This document shows positions 28,100-38,709 of a stretch of DNA of 43,043 nt, piece after piece. A program made the position numbers and the translations under genes. The stretch is from Saprolegnia diclina VS20. Taxonomy: Eukaryota; Oomycota; Saprolegniomycetes; Saprolegniales; Saprolegniaceae. The notes beneath the pieces are model-generated. The model worked only from the letters and a program-made list of their open reading frames with translations. It ran no database searches and was not told the origin of the DNA. Position 1 is the stretch's first letter. Each line of letters opens with the position of its first letter. The stretch covers positions 969,560 through 1,012,602 of the forward strand of contig NW_008246073.1 of assembly GCF_000281045.1 (NCBI RefSeq), in the 5' to 3' direction.

Positions 28100-31000
28100 A
28101 TGGACCCCAAGTTTGCGGACGACGACCTTCTATTTAACACTTCGATGGGGGGCAACGGGACAAACCCGAACGTGAACCTCTTTGGGAACGCCTTCTCGAT
28201 GCCATCGGCGCCGGCGAATCCGCCGGCCAATATGATGAACCCCGCGCTGTACAACTCGATGAGCATGCAGAGCATGATGGCCATGGGCTCCAACTCGATG
28301 CCGATGATGTACAACGCGATGACGAACAGCAACAGCAGCGCCTCGAACGACGACGCCGCGATCCAGTTCCCAGCCGAGCTCATGACGACGTCGCCAAGCC
28401 GGAACCCGGCGACGGGCCAAGCGCCGGCCAACATGGCGGGCCTCAACGCGATGGCCGACCCGATGATGCAGATGAACCAAATGGGCATGAACCCGATGAT
28501 GGGCGGCGGCATGCCCAACATGTACGGCATGGCGCCCAACATGCCGCCGAACCTGTACATGATGCCGCCCCAGCAGCAGCAGCAGTACCTCTGGCAGCAG
28601 CAGCAACAGTACCTCCAGATGATGCAAGCCAACATGATGATGCAGCAGCAGCACCAGCACCAACAGCAGGCCGGCATGATGCACAATCAAGCGCCCGCCG
28701 GGCACCTCGCGCAGCACAGCGCGATGCCGATGCCGATGACGACGTGGCAGACGACGGCCGACAATGCGATGCGGAAGGAAGTCATTACGCGCATCGTCCA
28801 GTTTCTGCAGATGCAAAAGCCCAACGCGCCGCAGGACTGGATGAAGCGGCTGCCACAGATGGCCAAGAAGCTCGAAGAGGCTTTGTACCGCAAGGCAACG
28901 TCGAAAGCCGAGTACAACGACATGAGCACGCTCCAGTCGCGCCTCCACGTTGTCGCGCAAGAGTTCAAGACCAAGACGACGATGGCCAACAACAGCAACG
29001 CGGCGACGCCCAAGCCCGCGGGCGAGTGGCGCTCGCAAGAGGACAACCCGCTCCGACAAGACCTCATTGGGCGCATCGTCAACCTCCTCAAGGCGCAGAA
29101 CCCGTCCGCGACGCCCGAGTGGATTGGCCGCCTTCCGCACATGGCCAAGAAGCTCGAAGATATGCTGTATCAAAAGGCGGCGTCCAAGGCCGAGTACGGC
29201 GACCTCTCGCGGCTCAAGGAGCGGCTTCAGGAAGTCGCGACCGAGATCCACAAGACCAACCACCAGCAAGCCAAGGAGAAGACGCCGACCGCCAACAACG
29301 GCAACAACAACGGCAACACGAATGGCATGCCACCGACAAACGTCGGGCCGGTCGCCAACCCAGTGCCGACAGCGTCTGCGGCGCCGGCCAAGGACGGCTC
29401 GTCGTCCTTCACCGACATTGCCAAGACGATTGCGTCGTACTTGTCGCCGCGCACGATCGGCGAGTACAACCAGAAGGTGCTCTCGATGATGATGAACCTG
29501 GACCAGAACCGGCTCGTCTTGCAGCGCCAGCACATGCGGCTCATGCAGCTCAAGCACGCGAGCGAGTGCAAGCTGCCGTCCGACAAGTGCCAGCACCCGG
29601 CGTGCGCCGACATGAAGCTCCTTTGGGGCCATCTCCAGAGCTGCCACAAGAGTGAGCTCTGCAAAGCGCCGCACTGCCTCAGCTCCAAGTACGTCCTCGC
29701 GCACTACCAGCAGTGCAGCACGCCGACGTGTGTCGTGTGCCGGGCGCCGGACAACAACGCTGCCACCACGCCACCGCAACCGATGGGGCCGCCCTCGATC
29801 ATCACCACGCAGCCGCCGTACGCCTTCCAGAACCAAGCGCGGGGCATTGCGTCGACGCTGCCCGAGAAGGCGGTGCAAGAGTACCACCAGAAGGTCGAGT
29901 TTATGCTGAACGACAAGACCAAGGAGCACCACCAGTCGATTTTGCTGCGGCAGCAGCAGCGGCTCATGCAGCTCAGGCACGCGAGCGAGTGCCAGCTCGA
30001 GCACAACTGCCCAACGCCGGCATGCCACGAGATGAAGCCGCTGTGGCGCCACCTCCAGAGCTGTCGGCAGACGGAGAACTGCCCGACCGCGCACTGCCTC
30101 AGCTCCAAGTATGTACTTGCGCACTTTCAACAGTGCATGAAGCAGCAGTGCGCCGTGTGCCAGCCCGTACGTCTCGCGCAGCAACAGCAGCAGCACGCGC
30201 AGCAGCATGCGCAGAAGCAGCAAGCCCACTTTCAACAACAGTACCAACAGCAGCTCCAGCAGCAAATGCACAGCCAGCAGCAGCACCAACAGCAGCAGCA
30301 CATGCAGCAGCAGCACGCCCAGGCCCAAGCTCAGGCCCAGGCCCAAGCCCAAGCCCAAGCCCATCATCAGCATCAGCAGCAGCAGCAACAACAACATCAC
30401 CAGCAAGCGCAGGCTCAAGCACAAGCACACGCGCAGGCTCAAGCCCAAGCACACGCACAAGCGCAGGCATCAGCGCAGGCTTCGGCGCCGGTCAAGGACG
30501 AGCCGGCGAGCGGGAGTGCCACGAGCAAGGAGCGCATCCGTCAGTTCACGGACAAGGCCAAGGCGATCGCGTCGATGCTGACGGCCAAGACGACGCAGGA
30601 CTACCACACCAAGGTCGTTGGCATGATGCAGCCGCGCAATGTGCTCCAGAACCAGACGATCCTCGAACGGCAGCAGCAGCGCCTCTTGCACCTGCGCCAC
30701 GCGCTCTTTTGCACGCTTGACAAGTGCAATGCCGCCCACTGCGCCGAGATGAAGAAGCTCTGGGCGCACATCAACCAGTGCAAGAAGAGCGACGCGTGCG
30801 CGTTTGCCCACTGCCTCAGCTCCAAGTATGTGCTGAGCCACTTTCAGCAGTGCACGAACCTCACGTGCGTCGTGTGCGAGCTCGTGCGCAACCCCGTCGA
30901 GATGGACAAGCTCGTGGCCGAAGAGGCGCGGGAGCAGGCACCCCCACCGTCGTCGTCGTCGTCGACGACGACGACGACCGACGCCAAGAAGCGGCCGCTC

Positions 31001-31246
31001 GAGTCGCCGGACGAGGCGCACGTGGCCAAGAAACCGAAGGAAGAAGCGTCGCTCTCGCCGCCACTGGCGCTCGCAGAGCCCGAGACGTCGGAAGATGGCC
31101 TCTTTGACTGTCCGCCCGAGCTGCTCAAGGACGACATGAAGGACGACGACGGGCTGAACGGCTTCATGGCCGACCTCGACGCCGACCTCGACGAGTACGA
31201 CCCGGACGAGTTTGGCACGCTCCTCATGACGGACGATACAATATAA
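28100..31246 (+). CDS. KIX(2)-TAZ(3) protein, CBP paralogue lacking acetyltransferase
   Basis: A single exon of 1,048 residues from the ATG at 28100 (MDPKFADDDLLFN). The frame is open 201 bp further upstream, but that part lacks similarity to CBP. Order: Met/Asn/Gln-rich N-terminus; KIX1 (222-287, KEVITRIVQFLQMQKPNAPQ); KIX2 (314-385, QDLIGRIVNLLKAQNPSATP); TAZ-a (472-548), TAZ-b (612-690) and TAZ-c (856-932), each with HCLSSKYVL and the Cys/His spacing of CBP TAZ1; a Gln/Ala/His-rich stretch between TAZ-b and TAZ-c; a basic NLS-like segment (KKRPLES...KKPK, about 963-980); and an acidic tail (DLDADLDEYDPDEFGTLL). There is no bromodomain, PHD, HAT or ZZ. KIX1 is almost the CBP KIX. Inference: a nuclear adaptor that binds activation domains without acetylating. 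It is convergent with the PA14 gene at 95 bp. Confidence 0.93.
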   Translation: MDPKFADDDLLFNTSMGGNGTNPNVNLFGNAFSMPSAPANPPANMMNPALYNSMSMQSMMAMGSNSMPMMYNAMTNSNSSASNDDAAIQFPAELMTTSPSRNPATGQAPANMAGLNAMADPMMQMNQMGMNPMMGGGMPNMYGMAPNMPPNLYMMPPQQQQQYLWQQQQQYLQMMQANMMMQQQHQHQQQAGMMHNQAPAGHLAQHSAMPMPMTTWQTTADNAMRKEVITRIVQFLQMQKPNAPQDWMKRLPQMAKKLEEALYRKATSKAEYNDMSTLQSRLHVVAQEFKTKTTMANNSNAATPKPAGEWRSQEDNPLRQDLIGRIVNLLKAQNPSATPEWIGRLPHMAKKLEDMLYQKAASKAEYGDLSRLKERLQEVATEIHKTNHQQAKEKTPTANNGNNNGNTNGMPPTNVGPVANPVPTASAAPAKDGSSSFTDIAKTIASYLSPRTIGEYNQKVLSMMMNLDQNRLVLQRQHMRLMQLKHASECKLPSDKCQHPACADMKLLWGHLQSCHKSELCKAPHCLSSKYVLAHYQQCSTPTCVVCRAPDNNAATTPPQPMGPPSIITTQPPYAFQNQARGIASTLPEKAVQEYHQKVEFMLNDKTKEHHQSILLRQQQRLMQLRHASECQLEHNCPTPACHEMKPLWRHLQSCRQTENCPTAHCLSSKYVLAHFQQCMKQQCAVCQPVRLAQQQQQHAQQHAQKQQAHFQQQYQQQLQQQMHSQQQHQQQQHMQQQHAQAQAQAQAQAQAQAHHQHQQQQQQQHHQQAQAQAQAHAQAQAQAHAQAQASAQASAPVKDEPASGSATSKERIRQFTDKAKAIASMLTAKTTQDYHTKVVGMMQPRNVLQNQTILERQQQRLLHLRHALFCTLDKCNAAHCAEMKKLWAHINQCKKSDACAFAHCLSSKYVLSHFQQCTNLTCVVCELVRNPVEMDKLVAEEAREQAPPPSSSSSTTTTTDAKKRPLESPDEAHVAKKPKEEASLSPPLALAEPETSEDGLFDCPPELLKDDMKDDDGLNGFMADLDADLDEYDPDEFGTLLMTDDTI
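30170..30484 (+). repeat. Gln/Ala/His-rich coding repeat in the KIX-TAZ gene
   Basis: Encodes Gln runs followed by QAQAQA and HAQAQA dipeptide repeats (residues about 691-795). The CAGGCC/CAAGCC/CAAGCA units make it a likely length-variable tract. It separates TAZ-b from TAZ-c. Confidence 0.8.
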
Positions 31247-31341
31247 GTGAAGACGCGTGGTGTAGTTTTATTAAGGTAGGCAAGAGAACAACGAGACAGA
31301 CGACGACATAACAACGTGTGTTTGAGTCTTATCGTTAGGTC

Positions 31342-34300
31342 TTATACCGCGACCAACTGCGTCCGTGGGGCCGCCTCCACGGCGTCGCCAAAGAGGTGGG
31401 TTAGGGGTATAGGACTCGCCGGTGTCCTCGCGCTTGCCCACGTTAGTGTCACCGACCATGGCACCGAAGGCCCTTCGACAGTGAGCGTGAGCATGTGAGG
31501 AAGTCCCTCCCGCAGCGCAATCGGGGAGGTTGTGACGACGTGGTCGTCGACACGAAGCTGCGCCGTTGCGGTCGTCGGTAGGCCCTGAACGCTAATTGTG
31601 TAGAGCTCGGAGAAGCCACCAAGAAGGAACCCGGTCCAGACGACCTTGGCGTACCCGTCATTGCGCCAAGTTGCATCGAGCCGCGTCACATCGGGTTTGG
31701 CGCTCGCGACGCGGCCATAGTAGTGCCCGATCAAACCGCGACTGGCTTTTGAGAGCAAGTCGACGCGCGTCTCAAACAAGCCGGGGAGCGGCAGCTGGTA
31801 GTACGCCACGTACGACCCGTTGAGATTGTCGACGATCGTAGCGACGCTCGTGGCGGCCCCGCGAAAGCTCACGCGGAGGATATCGCCGCCGAGGCGGACA
31901 GCGTTGCCGTACGCGTCATAGAGCTGGAGGCCAAACGCCCGCGTTTCGAGCGCTGGGTGCAGTGTCGTTGAAATGGCCGTTGTCGCTGACGCCGGTATCG
32001 ACGGTAGCACCACCGGAGCATACGCCGATGGCGAGTACAAAGTACTACCGAGACGCACCTCGATCGTATACGAGATGGCGACACGGACAAGGCACGAAGC
32101 GGTGACGACCTCTGCCGCCGGTGTCACGACACAGACCACCGACAACGGCGCCAACGTGACTGTCACTGTCGTTGCTGTCGAAGGCGCAACGTTGTTGTCG
32201 TAGGCGTCCCGAAGCTGCACAACAAAGGTAAGCGGCTCGCCGGCGACGCCACCGAGCAGACCATCGCCCGAAAAAACGCTCTGCGCCAGCACGGGGGACG
32301 CAGCGACGACCGAGAACGCGACGGGGGCAGCGCCGAGGCGCCAGAGACTCCGGGCGTACGCGCCAGGGCTCAGTGCGCTGTCGACGGGCGTGGCGTTGAC
32401 ACCGATCGTCATCGAGGCCGTCGGTGCTGTCTTCCACGCTGTCAAGCAAAGTGTGTACGACCCATTCTGGTGGTCGGCCACGACCACGGACGTCGACGTC
32501 CCCTCGACATGCACACCGACGCCGTCGCCCCCTTGCCCCCGCGCGTTGCCAAATCTGTCGTTGGCGATAATGACCAAGGTCACGGGCGACCCGGCAACCC
32601 ATGTGGGTGGCAGTGGCGACGCGATACTGAATTGCGGTGGTGCCGACGCCTCGGGGTAGACGCGCAGTATCGGCGTGAGGCTGTTGATGCGCCATCGCGC
32701 AAACAAGGCCGTCGGTGGAATCAACGCCATCGGTGTCGAGAGGCTAGCCCACTGCACCTCAAACCGCGCGTTGGTTTCGTTTGTCTTTGCAAACAAAACC
32801 GAGCACGGTACTAGCTCGGATGCTGTCATAGTATGTGTGAACGTGGCTCTTGTCGACGACGTGAGGTTGAGACGCAGTGCGCCATCGAGATAGACAGCCA
32901 GTGCACCGACGACGTGCACAGTAAACGTGTACAACTCGGTGGTCGGTGCCGCCACGTAGCCTTCCCAGCGTACGCTGAACGTCGACATACTGTCGGACGG
33001 TGACGCGGCGGTCGCACCGAATTCGAAGCGAAGCGGTTGCTGCAGCAGAAGAGCCCCTCCGCCGAGGCCTACGGGGTTGGCAATGATCGTGGCGTTGCCG
33101 CCGCCAGGAAGAAAGATGGACGGATGGAACGCGTAGACGCTCGCAACGGTCGGTGTCCATGAGACTAGAGTCGTCGAGGTGTCAACCGGCTGCACCGTCG
33201 GCCGCACGATCGTCGAAGCCGAGACGAGCTCGGGCGTGCCAAAGCGGTACCACTGCCGTAGCGTCGGGTTGCCGTAGACATCCCGCGGGGCGAGCACGGC
33301 GACGATGGGTGCGCCTGCAATGAATGGCAACGGCGTCACCACCGTTGCTGTTGTTGTTACGAGGTCAGCGACGTTGGGGTAGATCTGAATGGTAAATGGA
33401 CTGCCTTGGATCTCGGTGGTCGTTGCGTCAATCGCGACATGGAGGGCGTAGGCGCCGGCGATCGTGAGCGTGTAGCTGACGTTGTAGAGGCCACGTCCGA
33501 GGCTCGTTACGAGCGACGTGCCAACGGCAACGGCGGACGTCGACGCGTTGGCAAAGCTGACAAAGATCGCGTCCGTACTCGACCGGTTGTTGCCATAGGC
33601 GTCCCGCGCCTGCACGAGAAGCCACGTTGGCACTCCAGCGATACCATACAAGAGACCGCTGCTACCCGGCGCGGACAGCGCGACCGAGACACCGGCAGTG
33701 ACGACACCGGTCGTGACCGCGACGGCAAAGGGACTCTGCTGGATCGGAAGGCCGTTGACCGTCACGACGAGTGACATGGCCGACGTGGCGTTGGTGGGCG
33801 TGTAGCTGCACTCGTATGTGCCGTCCAGGCGGTTGACGCAACTCGGCGACACGAGCAGCGACGTCGACGTGACGGCAACGGTCGCGGCGCCGGAGGAAAT
33901 CAGGTTGCGATTGACGTCGCGGAGCTGAACCGTAAACGTTGCCGGGACCCCGGTCGTGGATGCAGTAGTGCCGGTGGTGCCTATGCATTATCATTGGTGC
34001 ATCAAGCGACGATGTTGACAGGCGCAAAGTACCGCTGATGACGCTGCATGACGGGCCATACGCCACGTTTGGAACTACCATGATACTGTACGGACTCTGG
34101 GCCACGTGCAGCTGCGCAATCGTGACCGCGACCGAGTAGGCGCCAATGAAACGCGCTGTGTACGTGGCTGCGTACGTGCCGTCGCCAGCGTCGACAACGA
34201 CACCGAGATCGACGCGACCACTTGCGACGTGGGTCGCACGGACTTGAAAGACGGCGCCGCCCGTCGACTGTAGATTCCCGTACAAGTCGACGCCCCGCAG

Positions 34301-37061
34301 TGATATTGCGGTCGGTGCCGCCGCGACGACGCCGAGCGGTGCGACACCGGCGCCGGCAACCGACGACCGTGGCCCACTTGTTAAAGACGGACGAATCGAA
34401 ATTGAGACGGTTCGAAGCACGGTTGTGCCGAGCAGAATCGTAGCGTCGTAGGTGCCGGCGATCGTCGGCGTCGCGGTTGCTTGCCCGATACCTGTCGCCG
34501 GGCTCATGACGACGGTACCGTCAACGGTGCGGGGTCCGACGAGGACCCATCGGTAGTCGTCGCGGGTGCCAAAAAAGAGTCGGCGGCGGACGTTGCCGTA
34601 GCCGTCGACGGCGTAAAACTGGCACGTCAGTGGAACGCCTGCAACACCGGTGGTCGGACCACGGTACCACGCGTCGGCTGCAGGCGCCGGTTGCACAACA
34701 ACCGTCGGTCGCAGCGCGGTGACGGGCCAGGCTGCAAAGAGACTCGAGGTCGGGATCACTTGCAGCGGCAGGGACGGTGACTGCCACTGGAGCACAATGC
34801 GATCCAAGAACCGTGCGTGCGGTCGAAAGTCCAGCTGGAGTTGATACAGTGTCCCCGCTCGCAAGACGACCGCGCCGACTCGGTTGGGCGCGTCCAGCGG
34901 CAGCCAACTGTCCAGTACAAGCTTGCCTACTCAAGCAATCGATGAGAACTACCACGGCGGACTCAGTAGCACCGTTGAGCCACAGACGCACGCCACCGAG
35001 GGTGTCGACACGAAAGGTCGTCGCTTCCGAAGCCATCGCACGGACATAGCCGCGCCACCGGGCACTACCAAACGCCCACGACGTGTCGGTGGCCGTGAAG
35101 TTGACAACAGCGTCTTTTCGGTCGGCGAGCACGGGTCCCTAGTTGTCTGCGATTTGGTGAAGCTACGAGACGATGTCTATGTACCCGACACGTGGCATCG
35201 GCAAAGTAGTTGCCCCGTAGCCCGCCCCGGTACAGTTGTTCAAAGTGCACGGTGTAGTTGCCAGCAACGGTCGGAGTCCACGCCGACGCGGCCAAAACAC
35301 CGGGCGCACTCGTCGCCACGAGCTCGATCGGCGCCGTCGAGTCGGTATCTGACACGATACTGCTGCGCCACACCGCAAAGGCGACAAGGGGGGCCGGTGC
35401 ACCGGTCATCGAGATGGACACGATGCTACCGGCGGTTGCGGTCGACGACACGTTGGCAAACAGAGGTGCGGGGTAGACGCCGCCAAGAATCTCGACGGTT
35501 GTCGTACGCTGGTCACCGATCGTGGCGCCGTCGGACGGTGCGCGCAACTGGAGACGGAACGACCGGTTCTTGGCGACGGGGTTTTCGTGCACCGTGACGG
35601 CAAATGTGAGGCGAATGACACTTGGTAAGAACGTCAATCGCTGCGACGTCGTGTAGTAGGCCGTCGGGGACACGTCGGACGGCGTCGTCGTCATGTGCGT
35701 CAACTACAGCCATGGGTTGCTCTTGCTTCTATAGAAATACAAAACGAACTTCGTAGAGGACCGAGACGGTGCCGACACCGCCACCGGTGCGAACGACGGT
35801 GATCGGAACCACCGTTGCGGACTCGTTGATGGCGTACGACGGTGACGCAAAGGTGATCGTGCCGCCATGGCCGCAAACGACGTGGCTTGACGGAGCGCTG
35901 ACGCACTGCCAGGACGCGTCGCCGTTGCCGCCTTGCGTACACGCCTGCGTCGCATCCAGTGCCGTTGCTTGCAGCGTGTACGGCTCCTACGCACGAGTTG
36001 CAGCAAATGCCAAGTCGACAAGTGTACCGTCTCGTCAAAGGCGTGAGGCGACTGCGAGCCAAAGACGGCCAAGTAGGAAAACTCGCGGATCCTCTCTTCG
36101 GGTGGCATCGGCCACGGGTCGGTCGTCCGCGGTCCGCTGCGCTTGACCGAGTTGAGGTGAAAGTCAGCGCACGCGAGGCAGCGCAGGGCGTCGCAGCTGC
36201 GGCAGCGCGGATCGTACACTGTGCAGGAGACTACAGGTCCATGGTATGGGCCCACGGATCCCGCAAGCGCAAACACGTACCACAGCGATTGGTTGAGGCG
36301 CTGACAAAGTAGCTCTGGATGCAGCGAAGACACGTCGCGCCGGCGCACGACACACACAGCGCATCGATCGCAGTGCAGGCCGCTACGTCGCCCATGATAA
36401 CCCCGCCGATCCAGAGTTGGATGAAGAGGTACGCTGGCCGCAGTCGAGACCGACGCGAGAGGGGCTGCAGCTGCAAATGCCCGTCGCGTAGTCGCACGTG
36501 CCTTGGCCAGAGCAGTCGTTGGGGCAGCTGCCTACACGCACCGTCTTGCTACGACGTTAGGAATGCGAATGGGGCGTACGCTTCGGGTAGCAGAGACCGC
36601 CGACGCCAAAGTACTCTGGGATGCACGTTGTGCAGTTGCGTCCCGTGTAGCCCTTGTTGCAGTAGCATGTGCTCGAGCGCCGATCGCAGTAGCCGTACTC
36701 TCGCCCCGCGCAGTAGTACTCGCCGTCGCTAAATGGCCCGACCATGCCCGGGCACTGCACTACGACCGCAAGGATGAGCCGCTCGCAACACAGGATCTTG
36801 GGGTCTACGCGAGATGGCGACGCCGCCCCACTGCGTCGGCTGCTCGGGATGGAAGATGGCGCCGGGGTTGATGTGCTCGCGGAACGACGTGGTCGCTGGG
36901 TTGCCATAGTAGCCGACATTGCCGCGGGCGTACGGGCCAAACACGGCGGGCGGCAAGGTACTGAGCACATTGACGTCGGTCGCGTTCAAAAGTCGGAACG
37001 CGCCGGCTTCCTTCGCGACGAGCAGTAGCAGCAGCAGTCGCAGCAGTCGTCGCACGCCCAT
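31342..37061 (-). CDS. Secreted modular protein: EGF-like, Calx-beta, filamin-type and three PA14 domains
   Basis: Exons 37061-36809, 36759-36580, 36531-36433, 36382-36281, 36230-36028, 35986-35750, 35703-35185, 35138-34973, 34926-34033 and 33980-31342 give 1,763 residues. Introns are 41-52 bp. Residues 1-21 are a signal peptide (MGVRRLLRLLLLLLVAKEAG). Two EGF-like modules (about 100-177; CDRRSSTCYCNKGYTGRNC, CSGQGTCDYATGICSC) and a Cys-rich stretch follow. A Calx-beta domain (about 315-400) comes next, then PA14-1 (495-655, GVRLWLNGKLVLDSW rebuilt across intron 34927-34972), several filamin/Ig repeats (RDAYGNNR, DGTYECSYTPT, GAYALHV...IQGSPF), PA14-2 (about 1190-1315) and PA14-3 (about 1627-1760, GLIGHYYGRV). 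No C-terminal membrane helix or GPI signal is visible, so it is probably secreted into the wall or matrix. PA14 modules often bind sugars. The exact number of filamin repeats is uncertain. Confidence 0.88.
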
Positions 37062-37107
37062 CGTCGAGCGTGGTTGACGCGTCGGTTCGGACGTTATGCC
37101 AATCGAT

Positions 37108-37131
37108 CTAACACGCCACGCCGCGTGTTAG
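37108..37131. repeat. Perfect 9-bp hairpin upstream of the PA14 gene
   Basis: CTAACACGC at 37108-37116 pairs fully with GCGTGTTAG at 37123-37131 over a 6-nt loop, 47 bp upstream of the start codon of the minus-strand gene. Related strings GTGTTA and TAACAC recur at about 37145-37165. It may be a protein-binding palindrome in the promoter. Confidence 0.45.
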
Positions 37132-37323
37132 ACGCGAGTTTGCCGTGTTACAGTCAATATAACACCCCTGATACACTGTCAGAATCGAGTGCCCAGCACT
37201 CGCCCCGCCTTACGTGGCAGCATGGCCAGACGGTATTCCAGGTACCGGTACCGAAATTCATTTGATTTTTCAATTTATTCAACTGGAATGAGGAGAGCGG
37301 AAGGTCGCATTTAGTGGCCAGTG

Positions 37324-37689
37324 TCACGCTGACGAATGTGCTGGAACGCCAACAATCGCCAGCAAAGGCGCCATCGCATTCTTCTGTCGCCTCTGTACAC
37401 AAGCCGCAGACAGCCTTCGAAGACAACAACTCTCTGGTCTCAACGAACCAAGGTCGCACGGTTGGGAGACGACGACGGCGTTCTCCTGCAACGATAAGAA
37501 GGGCAAGTGGGCCAGCGCTTGGTGCCAGCGCTCGTACTGGCGCCAAGGAAGCCAACTCGATGGTGAGTAATGGAGCGATGATGCTGCAGCCGGCAAAGGC
37601 GCACCTGCCCGCAAAGCCTCTGCGGTCGCGCCGCGAAGCTTGGCGGTGACAGCAACACAAAGCAACACGGCATGAGGAGCTTGCAGCAT
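37324..37689 (-). CDS. Doubtful small secreted protein
   Basis: An ATG at 37689 opens 121 residues starting MLQAPHAVLLCVAVTAKLRG, a fair signal peptide, followed by SSWLPWRQYERWHQ and a Cys-containing tail. A different minus frame over 37300-37470 is also Cys-rich (CGLCTEATEECDG), so an intron may switch frames, but I could not place one confidently. No family is recognised. It could be non-coding. Confidence 0.25.
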   Translation of the reverse strand: MLQAPHAVLLCVAVTAKLRGATAEALRAGAPLPAAASSLHYSPSSWLPWRQYERWHQALAHLPFLSLQENAVVVSQPCDLGSLRPESCCLRRLSAACVQRRQKNAMAPLLAIVGVPAHSSA

Positions 37690-37874
37690 CGCAAGCCGCC
37701 GTCGAGCGCAAATGAGGTGCGTCTTTGTGTATCTTGGTGCAGGTATAATCGAAAAAGGTGCGCTTTTATGGCAAACCGGGTGCACCAAATCGGATTCGAG
37801 CCCGATCCCATCTGGTCAGTTCGTATCGGCCAGCGCTTGTGAAGCCATTTCCGCATTCGACCGACCGCAGCAGC

Positions 37875-38237
37875 ATGACCATGGTGAACGACGCCGACAC
37901 GACGTGCAAGTACACGTACAAGCCGTGCATGAACCCGCGCTCGACCAAGCGTAATGGAAAGCCGCACCTCCTTTGCGAGTTTCACCGCGCCAAGGCCAAC
38001 GCGATCCAAAAAGCGTACGCGACCAAGAAGCGGCTCCACAAGCAGGCGCAGCAGGCGCAAGCGACGAGTCCGACGGCGTCCGACGAGTTTTGGGCGTCCA
38101 TGAACCTCGACGACGCGCAGTGGTCGCTGCCAATGGACCTGACGACGCTCGACGACGACGAGGTGCCACTCACGGCCGAGGACTGCGCGATGATCGCCAA
38201 CCTCTTCTTCCAGGAGCACACAATTATCGAGCTGTGA
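37875..38237 (+). CDS. Small CX6C-X15-CX2H protein, copy A
   Basis: 120 residues, intronless, ATG at 37875. The first ten residues lead directly into the conserved block CKYTYKPC, PRSTKRNG, LCEFHR, AKANAIQKAYATKKR. The two Cys pairs (the second as Cys-His) suggest one zinc site, followed by a basic helix. The remaining 65 residues are acidic and hydrophobic (WSLPMDLTTLDDDEVPL, then LFFQEHTIIEL). The layout, a small metal-binding basic head and an acidic tail, resembles a compact transcription regulator. It has three paralogues downstream on the same strand. No named family is known to me; the function is inference only. Confidence 0.8.
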   Translation: MTMVNDADTTCKYTYKPCMNPRSTKRNGKPHLLCEFHRAKANAIQKAYATKKRLHKQAQQAQATSPTASDEFWASMNLDDAQWSLPMDLTTLDDDEVPLTAEDCAMIANLFFQEHTIIEL

Positions 38238-38301
38238 TTCCGCGCCCATATTAACTTAAAGTTTATCCTACGAAATACACACATATATACACGTAGAAGA
38301 A

Positions 38302-38709
38302 ATGGCGTTGGACGAGCGAATGCGCCTCGTGTGGCAGCGTGACATGGGCGGCTACTTGGTCAAGATACAGGCGACCTACTGCGAGCGCTATCAGCGACGC
38401 CAGCGACACAAGCCTCCACGTCACGGGTTGTCCGGCTCAGGTACTCCCGCTATGATAGCTCCGCGCTGTCGGCGCAAGTGCAAACACGACCGAGGGACAC
38501 TGACCGAGGGACCATGGCAGGCGCATCCGCCGGTGCACATCGTGCTTCGTGGGGCTGGAATATCGGTTCAGACGGGCGAATCTGCGCCAGAACGCGCCAT
38601 TTTTGAGCCGCCCGTGCTTATGCAGCAGCCACCCACCTTCGACCGCCCGACGTTCGTCTCGTCCCAGCATTTGTGGTCGGTAGTCCGCCGTTACCATCTG
38701 GTACTGTGA
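38302..38709 (+). CDS. Doubtful hypothetical ORF
   Basis: 135 residues from an ATG that follows an AT-rich patch (ACACATATATACACG). The N-terminus MALDERMRLVWQRDMGGYLV looks protein-like, but the rest is Arg/Pro-rich and has no recognisable pattern. It lies between copies A and B of the small Cys/His family and is not related to them. No further gene is seen in 38710-39122. Confidence 0.2.
   Translation: MALDERMRLVWQRDMGGYLVKIQATYCERYQRRQRHKPPRHGLSGSGTPAMIAPRCRRKCKHDRGTLTEGPWQAHPPVHIVLRGAGISVQTGESAPERAIFEPPVLMQQPPTFDRPTFVSSQHLWSVVRRYHLVL

Noticed and set aside
28130-30460. Minus-strand open frame of 776 codons, Leu/His/Arg-rich
   Set aside because: It mirrors the Gln/His-rich coding strand of the KIX-TAZ gene; composition is that of an antisense shadow and no domain is visible.
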